Notes under the pieces: model-generated | Seen by the model: the letters and a program-made list of their open reading frames with translations, nothing else | Database searches by the model: none | Told to the model about the DNA's origin: nothing | Position numbers and translations under genes: made by a program | In this document: one piece after another, positions 26,606 through 37,166 of the stretch | How the letters are laid out: every line of letters starts with the position of its first letter | How positions within the stretch are numbered: the first letter of the stretch is position 1 | Source of the DNA: Aureimonas sp. AU20 | GTDB lineage: Bacteria; Pseudomonadota; Alphaproteobacteria; Rhizobiales; Rhizobiaceae | Direction of reading: 5' to 3' | NCBI RefSeq assembly: GCF_001442755.1 | Contig: NZ_CP006367.1 | Coordinates: 930,001-994,000, forward strand | Length of the DNA stretch: 64,000 nt

Positions 26606-27477
26606 CCGCCGCGCTCGACCCTCGCCTCCACGCCCACCGGCCCGATCTCGCCGACCGCCGCCTCGAAGGCCGCCTCGAGGCCGCGCGCTTCGTGGAAGGC
26701 CAGCCCGCCCATGTCGCCATGCCCGTGGCCGATCTGCGCCGCCGTCCCTCGGCCGACGCGCCGCTGGAAACCCAGGCGCTCTACGGCGAGCGGGTGCGCG
26801 TCTTCGAGGACACGATGGAGGGCTGGAGCTGGGCGCAGCTGGAGCGCGACGGCTATGTCGGCTGGATTCCGACGGTGACGCTCGTCGGCGGCGAACCGCC
26901 CGAGCCGACGCACCGGGTCTGCGTGCGCCAGACGCTGGTGTTTCCCGGCCCCGACATCAAGCGACCGCCCATGCACGACCTGCCGCTCGGCGCGCGGCTG
27001 CGCGTCAAAGGCGAGGCGAGCGACCACAACGCCACCTACGGGCTGATCGATCCGTTCGGCGCCGTCGTGGTGCAACACATGAAGCCGGCGGGCGCGTTCG
27101 AGACCGATTTCGCGGGCGTTGCCGAAGGGTTTCTCGGCGTCGCCTATCTCTGGGGCGGCAAGTCGGCGTTGGGGATCGACTGTTCGGGCCTCGTGCAGGT
27201 GTCGCTCGACGCCTGCGGCCTCTCGGCCCCGCGCGACACCGACCTTCAGATCGCGCTGGGCGAGGGCGTCGAGACGGACGCGCCGCTCCGGCGCGGCGAT
27301 CTCGTGTTCTGGCGCGGCCATGTCGGCATCATGCTGGACGGCGCGCGGCTTCTCCATGCCAACGCCCATCACATGATGACGGCGATCGAGCCCCTCGCCG
27401 AGGCCGTGTCGCGCATGGAGGCGCGGGGCGTTTCCGTTCTGGCAATCCGCCGCCTGCCGGAGTTCGCAAGCGCCTGA
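26602..27477 (+). CDS. C40 (NlpC/P60) peptidoglycan hydrolase with two SH3-type domains
   Basis: 291 aa, no obvious signal peptide. Two bacterial SH3-like domains (about residues 37-95 and 105-160) come before an NlpC/P60 domain with catalytic Cys194 in GIDCSGLVQ, His240 in GHVGIML and a polar residue around His252-His256. Such enzymes cut D-Glu-diamino-acid bonds in peptidoglycan or its recycled peptides. Lack of a leader, and a place after an aminopeptidase, fits the recycling type (DVL/YkfC-like). It is coupled to the MarR gene (ATGA). Confidence 0.88.
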   Translation: MTAALDPRLHAHRPDLADRRLEGRLEAARFVEGQPAHVAMPVADLRRRPSADAPLETQALYGERVRVFEDTMEGWSWAQLERDGYVGWIPTVTLVGGEPPEPTHRVCVRQTLVFPGPDIKRPPMHDLPLGARLRVKGEASDHNATYGLIDPFGAVVVQHMKPAGAFETDFAGVAEGFLGVAYLWGGKSALGIDCSGLVQVSLDACGLSAPRDTDLQIALGEGVETDAPLRRGDLVFWRGHVGIMLDGARLLHANAHHMMTAIEPLAEAVSRMEARGVSVLAIRRLPEFASA

Positions 27478-27569
27478 CGATGCGTCGCGATGTCAGCGGC
27501 AGGTGCGTTCCGCCGCCGATATCGTCGGCGAAGGCTGGCGGCATCCCATACGGTCCGCTTCCGATCGTT

Positions 27570-27609
27570 GGCAGCATCTCCCGGCCATCGGGCATTGGGA
27601 GATGCCGCC
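27570..27609. terminator. Hairpin between convergent genes
   Basis: A 9-bp perfect stem (GCATCTCCC / GGGAGATGC), extended by three pairs past a mismatch, around a 14-base loop. It sits between two facing stop codons (27477 and 27619) and may end both transcripts, though there is no U-run. Confidence 0.4.
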
Positions 27610-27618
27610 CGAGGACTC

Positions 27619-28560
27619 TCAGTAGCCTGCGCCGCGATCCACCAGATTCTCCAGCGGCTCGCCGCGCCGATGGGCGGCGATCTGGCGCATGATGATCGGG
27701 GCCAGCGCTTCCGGCTCGGACGAGGCGGCGGCGTGCGGCGTCACGAAGACGCGGGGATGGCGCCAGAGCGGGCTCTCGGAAGACAGTGGCTCGCGCTCGA
27801 ACACGTCGAGCGAGGCCTCCATCAGGCGGTTGTCGTTGAGCGCGCGCAGGATGGCCGAATCCACCTGCAGCCCGCCGCGCCCGGCATTGACGAGAACCGG
27901 CGTCCCGAGCGGCGTTTCGCGCTTGAGCCGCGACAGGAAGGCGTCGTCGATCAGCCCGCGCGTGTCCGCCGTCAGCGGCAGGAGCACGACCAGGATGTCG
28001 CTCGACGCCAGAATCCGGCCGAGCCCGTCCTCGCCATGGAAGGTCTCCACGCCCTCGACGCGCTTCTCGCGCCGGCTCCAGCCCGCCACTTGGAAGCCGA
28101 GGCCGCGCAGCTTCTGGGCCGCGTCCCGCCCGAGTTCGCCAAGGCCCAGAATGCCGATCCTGATTTCGCCCGCCGCCGGCTGGCGCCGCTCGTTCCAGAG
28201 CCGCGCCGCCTGCTGCGCGCGGTACACCATGCCGCGCCGGTGATGGTCGAGCACCCGCCACACGACATATTCGCTCATGCGCGCGGTCAGATCCTCGGCC
28301 ACGATGCGCACGATCGGCACGTTCGGCACCGTGCGGTCGGCCAGGATGTGATCGACCCCGGCGCCGAGCGAGAACACGGCTTCGAGGTTCGGCAGGCCTT
28401 CCAGAACGCCCGGCGGCTGCTTCCAGACCACTGCATAGCGGATCGAGGGATCGCCGGCCTGCGCCGGGCGCAGGATGATCGTCTCGCCGGGCGCGGCCGC
28501 CAGCATGGCGTCGTGCCAGCGGGTCGGGTCGAAGCCGGTGACGGAAAGAAGGATGCTCAT
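27619..28560 (-). CDS. D-2-hydroxyacid dehydrogenase (glyoxylate/hydroxypyruvate reductase A-like)
   Basis: 313 aa. The NAD(P)-binding fold is marked by GILGLGELGRDAAQKL with Arg following in WSRREK, as in NADPH-preferring GhrA. Catalytic features are NAGRGGLQVDSA (Arg), DVFEREPL (Asp/Glu) and the C-terminal His in VTPHAAA. It likely reduces glyoxylate or hydroxypyruvate. The ATG at 28560 follows an empty 203-bp stretch; the gene stands alone. Confidence 0.88.
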   Translation of the reverse strand: MSILLSVTGFDPTRWHDAMLAAAPGETIILRPAQAGDPSIRYAVVWKQPPGVLEGLPNLEAVFSLGAGVDHILADRTVPNVPIVRIVAEDLTARMSEYVVWRVLDHHRRGMVYRAQQAARLWNERRQPAAGEIRIGILGLGELGRDAAQKLRGLGFQVAGWSRREKRVEGVETFHGEDGLGRILASSDILVVLLPLTADTRGLIDDAFLSRLKRETPLGTPVLVNAGRGGLQVDSAILRALNDNRLMEASLDVFEREPLSSESPLWRHPRVFVTPHAAASSEPEALAPIIMRQIAAHRRGEPLENLVDRGAGY

Positions 28561-28763
28561 GGAACACTCGTCGCGGTCGGAAAGAAGAGAGGCGAGACGC
28601 TTGGAACTTCGGACAATAGCGGCGGCCAGAGGATGAGCGAGGAATTTTTCTCGCTCACGAGGCACGAAGCGCAGCGGATGCGAGGGCGCATCGGTAAGGC
28701 ATTCGCAACGAGGTGAGCGGAGAAAAGCCCCGGCCAGCCGACCCCGGTGGGTTTGCCCGGGTT

Positions 28764-29398
28764 CTAAGCCGCGTCCTGCAGAAGCTGCGCCCGGGCGCGG
28801 CCATGGCGGGCGAACCAGTGCGCGGCGGTGATGAGGAAGCCGTTCTCGACCGAGCCGGAGTCCACCGCCTCGATTAGGGCGTCCACCGGCGCACGAACGG
28901 CGATGATGTCCTCCTGCTCGTCCAGCTTGCCGCCGCGCCCGTTCAGCGCGCCGGCATCCACCAGCGCCAGGAAGTAGGTCGCGACCTCGTCGCATAGGCC
29001 GGGGGAGGAGAGGGCGGTGAAGCAGGGGGCGATAGCGGAGGCGACGAGACCCGTCTCCTCCTCCAGCTCGCGCCGCGCGGCCAGAAGCGGCGCCTCGCCC
29101 GCGTCCACCAGCCCGGCGGGCAGTTCCAGCGCCGCCGCCTTGCCCGAGGTCATGGCCGCGCCGATGCGGAACTGGCGGATCACCACGATCTCGTCGCGCG
29201 CGGGGTCGTAGGGAATGACGATCGCGGCATGGCCCGAGCGCAGGAACTCGCGCCGGGCGGTCAGCCACGCGTCGCGCCCCAACGGCGCATGGCGCACGGT
29301 GACGGAATCCAGCGGGCGAAACCCGTCGCAGAGCCGCTCCTCACGCTCCACGGTGAAGTCCAGATGCTGGTCTTCCAGCCGCTGCCGATAGGGATCGC

Positions 29399-29402
<4 letters not shown>
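28764..29402 (-). CDS. Nudix hydrolase (ADP-ribose pyrophosphatase-like)
   Basis: 212 aa. The Nudix box runs GLVDAGEAPLLAARRELEEE then TGL, with all conserved Gly and Glu residues. The preceding IPYDPARDEIVVIRQFRIGA and LELPAG pattern is that of ADP-sugar pyrophosphatases. Its ATG overlaps the yejF stop (ATGA), so it is the last gene of the peptide transporter operon. Why a nucleotide-sugar hydrolase is coupled there is not clear from sequence. Confidence 0.88.
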
Positions 29403-31045
<1,643 letters not shown>

Positions 31046-31055
31046 GGGGCTCTCC

Positions 31056-32270
31056 TCAGGCCGGACGGGCGTTCAACGGGCCGGCCGGCGTCGCGGTCTC
31101 GTCGCGGTGTGCCGAGCCGTGCGCGCCAGGGGCGGAGTCGTGGTCGTGATGGTCGTGGCTGCAGCCCGGCCCGTGCACATGGGCCGGCACGTGTTCGTGA
31201 GCATGCCCATGGTCGTGACGGCCACCCTGATCGTGTCCTTGATCCTGCGAATGATCGTGGTCATGGTCATGGTCATGGTCATGGTCATGGTCATGGTCAT
31301 GATCGTGCGCCTGCGCGTCGGTGCAGCCAAGCGCGCCGTCGGCGCAGATGTCGCCCTCGACCTCGACCGTCGCGTGGCCAATGGCGAACTCCTCGCGCAG
31401 CGTCACCTTGATGGCGCGCACGACGCCTGGCCCGTCCGCGCCCGGCGCCAGCCGCGCGTGAAGCGTCGCGGCGCGGCGCTTCGGGGTAATCATCCAGACA
31501 TGAACGTGATGAACATCCGCCAGACCCTCGACCCGGCCCGTCAGTCTGCCGGCGATGCCGGCTCCATCGACGCCTGCCGGCGCGCCTTCGAGAAGGACAT
31601 GCCCGGATTCGCGCACCAGTCGCCAAGCATTGGTGAGGATCAGGAGGCAGACCAGCACCGAGAGGATCGGGTCGATCGGCGTCCAGCCCGTGCGCCAGAT
31701 GACCAGCGAGGCGACGATGGCAGCGACGGAGCCGAGGAGATCGCCCATCACGTGCAAGAGCGCGCCGCGCAGGTTCAGATCCTCCTTGTCGCCGCCATGC
31801 AGGACGAAGAAGGCGGCGATGTTGACGAGAAGGCCGCCCACCGCCACCGCGAACATCGGCCCAGCCAGGATGGGCACGGGGTCCGACAGGCGCCGCCAGG
31901 CCTCGAACAGGATGATGCCGGTGATGCCGAAAAGGACGAGACCGTTGGAATAGGCGACGAGGATCTGGAACCGGTCGTAGCCGAAGGAGCGGCGCGCATC
32001 GGCCGGGCGGCGCGCCATGCGGATGGCGAGGAAGGCCAGCGCCAACCCGGCGAAGTCCACCAGCATGTGCCCGGCGTCGGCAAGCAGCGCCAGCGAGTTC
32101 GAGATCAGCCCGCCCGCCACTTCGGCCAGCATGAAGAGGCCGGTCAGCCCCGCCGCGATCGCCAGCCGGCGCTCGCTCGCATGGGCGGCGTGGTCGTGCC
32201 CCTCGCCATGGGCGTGCCCGCCGGCATGGGCGTGCGAGCCGTGGGAATGGTCGTGGTGATGCGCGCTCAT
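31056..32270 (-). CDS. CDF zinc exporter with very His-rich termini (CzcD/ZitB-like)
   Basis: 404 aa, six membrane helices. The metal site is the zinc type: ADAGHMLVD in helix 2 and LLHVMGD in helix 5 give two His and two Asp. The N-terminus holds about ten His in the first 30 residues. The C-terminal tail after GCTDAQA has nine HD pairs and further His-rich blocks, encoded partly by a hexamer repeat. It should export Zn2+ from the cytoplasm. Its ATG overlaps the stop of the PIN toxin gene (ATGA), and yejF starts ten bases downstream, so it lies inside the peptide importer operon. Confidence 0.9.
   Translation of the reverse strand: MSAHHHDHSHGSHAHAGGHAHGEGHDHAAHASERRLAIAAGLTGLFMLAEVAGGLISNSLALLADAGHMLVDFAGLALAFLAIRMARRPADARRSFGYDRFQILVAYSNGLVLFGITGIILFEAWRRLSDPVPILAGPMFAVAVGGLLVNIAAFFVLHGGDKEDLNLRGALLHVMGDLLGSVAAIVASLVIWRTGWTPIDPILSVLVCLLILTNAWRLVRESGHVLLEGAPAGVDGAGIAGRLTGRVEGLADVHHVHVWMITPKRRAATLHARLAPGADGPGVVRAIKVTLREEFAIGHATVEVEGDICADGALGCTDAQAHDHDHDHDHDHDHDHDHDHSQDQGHDQGGRHDHGHAHEHVPAHVHGPGCSHDHHDHDSAPGAHGSAHRDETATPAGPLNARPA
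31261..31300. repeat. Hexamer microsatellite (TCATGG)n in the CDF tail
   Basis: Six full copies plus four bases of TCATGG, read on the minus strand as CAT GAC (His-Asp). Copy number can change by slippage without breaking the frame, so the length of the metal-binding tail may vary. Confidence 0.85.
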
Positions 32271-32707
32271 GGCAGTTGCAGCCTTTTCGCAGCCTCGAGA
32301 ATGGAGAGCCGTTCGATAGGCCCCTTGTCGCGCAGACGCTTGTCGTTCGAAACCAGAATCTCGCAGCCTGCCAGACGGGCCGTCGCCAGATGGATCATGT
32401 CCGGCAGCTTCGCCCCGATCTCGGCCCGCAGCCGGGCGCTCTCGCGTAGCACCGCGCGGTCGACCGGCAGCGTTTCCACCAGCCCGTCCGCCGCGAGAAG
32501 ATCCTCGTAGATGCAAAGGAGATCGGATGATGCCTCGGCGAAAGGCTTGGTCAGCACCTCCGCCAGCGTGAGTTCGCTCGTCACGAAGCGGCGCCCCTCA
32601 CCGGTGAGACGGCGCACGAGACGCAGGAAGTCCGCATGCGGGCCTTCCACGGATTCGATCAGGATATTGGCGTCGAGATAGACCGCAGCCACGGCCGTCA
32701 GTCCCAC
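32267..32707 (-). CDS. PIN-domain toxin (VapC-like)
   Basis: 146 aa from the GTG at 32707, which overlaps the antitoxin stop; a GTG at 32692 is the alternative. The acidic PIN site is complete: YLDANILIE (Asp), SELTLAEVL (Glu), LPDMIHLA (Asp) and VSNDKRL (Asp). PIN toxins are Mg/Mn-dependent RNases. The small gene before it is the likely antitoxin. The stop codon overlaps the start of the zinc exporter (ATGA). Confidence 0.85.
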   Translation of the reverse strand: MGLTAVAAVYLDANILIESVEGPHADFLRLVRRLTGEGRRFVTSELTLAEVLTKPFAEASSDLLCIYEDLLAADGLVETLPVDRAVLRESARLRAEIGAKLPDMIHLATARLAGCEILVSNDKRLRDKGPIERLSILEAAKRLQLP

Positions 32708-32931
32708 TCGTCTCGAAGCGCACGCACGCGCGCGACGGCCTCCTCGGTGGTGACGGGCCGTGCGTTGGCGCTCTGATAGGCGTCGATCCGCCGGAACAGA
32801 TCGGACCAGCGATCCGACGCCTCTTCCACCGTCACCGTCACCCGGTGCCCCGGCTCGATCCCGCCGCGCAGTTCCTCGGGCAGGTTCTCGACGGGATAGT
32901 CCTCTATCACGATCCGCTTGTGTTCGCCCAT
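32698..32931 (-). CDS. Putative antitoxin partner of the PIN toxin
   Basis: 77 aa, acidic. The sequence contains IVIEDYPVENLPEELRGGIE and a C-terminal EEAVARVRALRDEWD helix that could wrap the toxin. I do not recognise a standard DNA-binding fold; it is called from position and size: it starts six bases after yejE and overlaps the toxin gene. Whether it represses its own promoter is unknown; no separate promoter is evident. Confidence 0.6.
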   Translation of the reverse strand: MGEHKRIVIEDYPVENLPEELRGGIEPGHRVTVTVEEASDRWSDLFRRIDAYQSANARPVTTEEAVARVRALRDEWD

Positions 32932-32937
32932 CTTACG

Positions 32938-34140
32938 TCACCGGAAGCTCTTGCGGGGGTCGAAGGCGTCGCGCACCGCCTCGCCGATGAAGACGAGCAG
33001 CGACAGCATCAGAGAGAGGACGACGAAGCCGGAAATGCCGAGCCAGGGGGCCTGGAGATTGTTGCGCCCCTGCGCCAGAAGCTCGCCCAGCGAGGGCGAG
33101 CCGGGCGGCAAGCCGAAGCCGAGGAAGTCGAGCGAGGTCAGCGTCGTGATCGAGCCGTTCAGGATGAAGGGCAGGAAGGTCAGCGTCGCCACCATGGCGT
33201 TGGGAAGGAGGTGGCGGCCCATGATGGTCCAGTCGCCGACGCCGAGCGCGCGCGCCGCGTTCACATATTCGAAGTTGCGCGCGCGCAGGAACTCGGCGCG
33301 CACCACGCCCACGAACGAGACCCAGGAGAAGAGCAGCATGATGCCCAGCAGAATCCAGAAGCCCGGCGGCAGGATCGCGGCGACGATCAAGAGCAGATAG
33401 AGAACCGGGATCGAACTCCAGATCTCGATGAAGCGCTGGAAGAGAAGATCGACCCAGCCGCCGAAATAGCCCTGCACCGCGCCGGCGAAGACGCCGATCA
33501 CGGCCGAGGCGGCGGTCAGGATCAGGCCGAACAGGACAGAGACGCGGAAACCGTAGATCAGCCGGGCGAGAACGTCGCGCGCCTGATCGTCCGTGCCGAG
33601 CCAATTCCAGTTGCCGATCGTGCAGTTGGGATCACTGACACCGCCGGGGTAACGGGCGCAACGCTCCTCCTTCGAGAAGGTCCAGGACGGCGGCGAGGGG
33701 GCGGGAACCGGGATCTCGTTGTTGACGCTGGCATAGGAATAACGGATCGGCGGCCAGACCATCCAGCCATTGGCCGCGATCTCCTCCTGAATGAAGGGGT
33801 CGCGGTAGTTGGTGACGGGCAGGAAGCCGCCGAAGACCTCTTCCGGATAGTCCTTGAAGATCGGCGCGTAGTACTCGCCCTTGTAGGAGATCAGCACCGG
33901 CCGGTCGTTGGCGACGAACTCGGCGCCGAGCGTCACCACGAAGAGCACGAGGAAGATCCAGAGCGACCACCAGCCGCGCCGATGGCCCTTGAAGTTCTGC
34001 CAGCGGCGTTGGTTCAAAGGCGAAAGGCGCGGTGGGCGCAGCGTCTCCATCGGCGGCGCCATCTGCGCCAGAGCGCCGGAATCGGCCTTGGCGTCCTCGG
34101 CCTTGATCGTCTCGGGCGGGCGGCCCTGCAAGCTGACCAT
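32938..34140 (-). CDS. yejE: Peptide ABC transporter permease YejE-like
   Basis: 400 aa. An N-terminal cytoplasmic stretch leads to a first helix (WWSLWIFLVLFVVTLGAEFV), a long periplasmic loop (FANDRPVLISYKGEYYAPIF region) typical of YejE, then the DppC/OppC core with the EAA motif in NAARALGVGDWTIMGRHLLP. The loop contains SKEERCARYPGG, also seen in YejE proteins. It pairs with YejB, whose stop is three bases upstream. Confidence 0.92.
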   Translation of the reverse strand: MVSLQGRPPETIKAEDAKADSGALAQMAPPMETLRPPRLSPLNQRRWQNFKGHRRGWWSLWIFLVLFVVTLGAEFVANDRPVLISYKGEYYAPIFKDYPEEVFGGFLPVTNYRDPFIQEEIAANGWMVWPPIRYSYASVNNEIPVPAPSPPSWTFSKEERCARYPGGVSDPNCTIGNWNWLGTDDQARDVLARLIYGFRVSVLFGLILTAASAVIGVFAGAVQGYFGGWVDLLFQRFIEIWSSIPVLYLLLIVAAILPPGFWILLGIMLLFSWVSFVGVVRAEFLRARNFEYVNAARALGVGDWTIMGRHLLPNAMVATLTFLPFILNGSITTLTSLDFLGFGLPPGSPSLGELLAQGRNNLQAPWLGISGFVVLSLMLSLLVFIGEAVRDAFDPRKSFR

Positions 34141-34143
34141 GGA

Positions 34144-35229
34144 TCAGACCTCCCGCCGCTCGAAATCGATGCGCGGATCGATCCAGGTATAGGTGAGGTC
34201 GGAGATCAGCGTGGTCAGGAGGCCCATCAGCGAGAAGATGTAGAGCGTGGCGAAGACCACGGGATAGTCGCGCTTGTAGATGCTCTCGAAGGAAAGAAGC
34301 CCCAGCCCGTCCAGCGAGAAGATGGTCTCGATCAGGAGCGAGCCGGAGAAGAAGGCCGAGATGAAGGCGCCGGGAAAACCGGCGACGATGATGAGCATCG
34401 CGTTGCGGAAGACATGGCCGTAAAGCACGCGCCGCTCGCTGAGGCCCTTGGCCCGCGCGGTGGTGACATATTGCTTGCGGATCTCGTCCAGGAACGAGTT
34501 CTTGGTGAGCAGCGTCGTGGTGGCGAAGGCCGAAAGCGCCAGGGCGATGAGCGGCAGCGTCAGGTGCCAGAAATAGTCCACGATCCGATCCGGCCAGGAA
34601 AGCTGGGCCCAATTGTCGGAGGTGAGGCCCCGCAGCGGGAACCAGTCCAGAAACGAGCCGCCGGCAAAGAGAACGATCAAGAGAACCGCGAAGAGGAAGC
34701 CGGGGATCGCATAGGCGACGATGATGACGGCGCTGGTCCAGGTGTCGAAGCGCGAGCCCTCCTTCAGCGCCTTGCGGATGCCGAGCGGGATCGAGATGAC
34801 GTAGGACAGAAGCGTGATCCACAGGCCGAGCGAGATCGACACCGGCAGTTTCTGGACGATCAGGTCGATGACCGTCGCGTTGGAGAAGAAGCTCGTTCCG
34901 AAGTCGAAGCGGGCATAGTTCCAGATCATCTCGCCGAAGCGGACATAGGCCGGCTTGTCGAAGCCGAACTGCACCTCCAGCCGCTTGATGAATTCGGGGT
35001 CGAGCCCCTGCGCGCCGCGATAGCCCGACGTGTCGCCGCTCTGGGCCGCCAGATCGCCGCCCCCGCCGCCCAGCCGGTCGGCCGCGCCGCCGCCCTGGCC
35101 CTGCAGCCCGGCGATGACCTGTTCCACCGGCCCGCCCGGCGCGAACTGGATGACAATGAAGGAAACGGCCATGATCCCGAACAGGGTCGGAATCATGAGA
35201 GCCAGACGTCGAAGGATATAGGCGGCCAT
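34144..35229 (-). CDS. yejB: Peptide ABC transporter permease YejB-like
   Basis: 361 aa. It starts YILRRLALMIPTLFGIMAVS as DppB/OppB permeases do, has a Gly-rich periplasmic loop (about residues 40-75), then helices and the EAA loop (TTARAKGLSERRVLYGHVFR). It ends near DLTYTWIDPRIDFE, a conserved end for YejB. It forms the inner-membrane channel with YejE for oligopeptides such as microcin C in enterics or host peptides in rhizobia (family knowledge). Confidence 0.92.
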   Translation of the reverse strand: MAAYILRRLALMIPTLFGIMAVSFIVIQFAPGGPVEQVIAGLQGQGGGAADRLGGGGGDLAAQSGDTSGYRGAQGLDPEFIKRLEVQFGFDKPAYVRFGEMIWNYARFDFGTSFFSNATVIDLIVQKLPVSISLGLWITLLSYVISIPLGIRKALKEGSRFDTWTSAVIIVAYAIPGFLFAVLLIVLFAGGSFLDWFPLRGLTSDNWAQLSWPDRIVDYFWHLTLPLIALALSAFATTTLLTKNSFLDEIRKQYVTTARAKGLSERRVLYGHVFRNAMLIIVAGFPGAFISAFFSGSLLIETIFSLDGLGLLSFESIYKRDYPVVFATLYIFSLMGLLTTLISDLTYTWIDPRIDFERREV

Positions 35230-35285
35230 TCACCGGTTCCAAAGGGGGGCGGTCATGCGAGGGGGAGGGCGGCGGGCGTCGCCGC

Positions 35286-37166
35286 TCAAGCGCGCCCCGC
35301 CGCCTTCGCCTTGGATTCGTCGTACCACCAGAGGCGTTCCACCGGAAACCCGTAATCGGGCTTCTCGTCCCGAAAGCCGAACATGTCCCACCAGGCGATG
35401 TTGTGGCCGGGCGAGCCGATATTAGGCAGCCAGTCGAGCCGCCAGCGCAGCACCCGGTCGAGCGCGCGCATGGCGGTGACGAGATCGGCGCGGCTCTTGG
35501 CCTCGCCGATCCTGTCGATCAAGGCGTCCACCGCCGGGCTCGCCGTGCCGGGATAGTTGTAGGAGCCGTTCCGCTCGCGCGCCGCCGAGCCGAAGAACAG
35601 GCCCATGCCCTCGCGCGTCGGCGTGCCATTGAACGAGAAGGCGCCGAGGATCATGTCGAAGTCGAAGCGGTTCTGCCGGTCCTGATATTGCGCGGCGTCC
35701 ACCAGACGCATCGATGCGTCGATGCCGAGAAGCTTCATGTTCTCGATCATCTTGCCGTAGACGCGGGCCTGCTCGGGGTCGTTGATGAGGAATTCCAGCC
35801 GGAACACCGTGCCTTTCGCGTCCACCAGCTGCGAGCCCTTGCGTGTCCAGCCGGCGGCCTGAAGCAGCGTCGAGGCCTCGCGCAGGAGCCGCCGGTCGGT
35901 CCCCGACCCGTCCGAGACCGGCTGGCGCCAGACTTCGCCGAAGACTTCCGCTGGCAGGTCGGCGCGCAGCGGCTCCAGAAGCGCCAGCTCCTCGGGCGAG
36001 GGGGCACCCGTCGCCACGAAGTCGGAGTTCTCGAAGGGCGACTGCGAATGGACGCGCAGCCCGTAGAGAAGATTGGCGTTGGTCCATTCGAAGTCGAAGC
36101 AGAGATTGATGGCGCGCCGCACCCGCGCGTCCACGAACTGCTGGCGCCGCTGGTTCAGCGCCCAGCACTGGAAGCGCGGCCATTTCTCGCCCGGGATCTG
36201 CGCCTTCTTCACGCGCCCGGCGCGAAGGGCAGGGAAGTCGTATTCCGTTGCCCAGGCCCGCGTCGTGAACTCCTCGCGGAACGTCGAGTCGCCTTTCTTG
36301 AAGGCCTCCAGTGCGGCCTGCCGGTCGCGGAAGAACTCGACGCGGATCGTCTGGAAATGGTCGAGCCCGCGCGAGAAGGGCATGTCCTTGGCCCAATGGT
36401 CCGCTCGCTTCTCGTATTCGATGAAGCGCCCCGCGATGTAGCGGCCGACCTTATAGGGACCCGAGCCCGGGATCTCGGTAAAGCCGCCCTCGGTGAAGCG
36501 GCGGTCCTTGAAGAAGCTCTCGGGAACGATCGGGATCGACAGGGCCTGAAGCGCGGTCGGCAGCGTCTGGCGCCCGGTGAAGCGGATCGCGACCGTGCGC
36601 TCGCCCTCCGCCGTCACCTCGGCCACTTCCGCCAGCGCGATGGCAAGGCTCGGATGCCCCTCGGCCTTCATCGTGCGATAAGAGAAGGCGACGTCCCCGG
36701 CCAGCACGGGCGCCCCGGTGGAAAAACGCGCCTCCGGCCGAAGCTCGAAGCGGAACGTGTTGCCGTCCGCCGAGACCGAGACGCTTTCCGCCAGATGGCA
36801 GTAGATCGCGTCCGGCTCGTCTAGGGTGGAGAGCATCAGCCCTTCATAAAGCAGCTCGATACGCGGCGGCGCGTTGCCCTGCAGGATGAAGGTGTTGAAC
36901 GTGTCGAACGTGTCGGGCGCCTGATTGAGGACCCAGTTCGGCACGGTGAACACGAAGCGCCCACCCTCCGGCGCTTCCGGGCTGGCATAGTCGAACCGCT
37001 CGTAGCCGGCGGGATATTTCACATCGCCGAAGGCCGAAAGCCCATGCAGCTTGGTGTCCGGGGGGCTGGCGGCGAAAAGGCGGCCGGGCGCGCTCGCGAG
37101 CGCCGCCCCGGCGAGCGCCAGCTTGCCGAAGTCCCGGCGCGACAGGATGCGGAAGCTCTCCGTCAC
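35286..37166 (-). CDS. Extracellular peptide-binding protein, YejA-like, Tat-exported
   Basis: 626 aa from a GTG that overlaps the upstream binding-protein stop (GTGA). The leader is a twin-arginine one: SRRDFGKLALAGAALASAPG. The body is SBP_bac_5 (family 5) with motifs such as YPAGYERFDYASPEAPEGG and GSGPYKVGRYIAGRFIEYE. It is the second of two tandem YejA-type proteins; they share the general fold but are clearly diverged, suggesting different ligand ranges for one permease. Confidence 0.88.
   Translation of the reverse strand: MTESFRILSRRDFGKLALAGAALASAPGRLFAASPPDTKLHGLSAFGDVKYPAGYERFDYASPEAPEGGRFVFTVPNWVLNQAPDTFDTFNTFILQGNAPPRIELLYEGLMLSTLDEPDAIYCHLAESVSVSADGNTFRFELRPEARFSTGAPVLAGDVAFSYRTMKAEGHPSLAIALAEVAEVTAEGERTVAIRFTGRQTLPTALQALSIPIVPESFFKDRRFTEGGFTEIPGSGPYKVGRYIAGRFIEYEKRADHWAKDMPFSRGLDHFQTIRVEFFRDRQAALEAFKKGDSTFREEFTTRAWATEYDFPALRAGRVKKAQIPGEKWPRFQCWALNQRRQQFVDARVRRAINLCFDFEWTNANLLYGLRVHSQSPFENSDFVATGAPSPEELALLEPLRADLPAEVFGEVWRQPVSDGSGTDRRLLREASTLLQAAGWTRKGSQLVDAKGTVFRLEFLINDPEQARVYGKMIENMKLLGIDASMRLVDAAQYQDRQNRFDFDMILGAFSFNGTPTREGMGLFFGSAARERNGSYNYPGTASPAVDALIDRIGEAKSRADLVTAMRALDRVLRWRLDWLPNIGSPGHNIAWWDMFGFRDEKPDYGFPVERLWWYDESKAKAAGRA

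Noticed and set aside
32845..35355. An 836-codon plus-strand frame opposite yejE and yejB
   Set aside because: Composition is the usual mirror image of membrane-protein coding DNA (Asp/Arg/His-rich); no motif.
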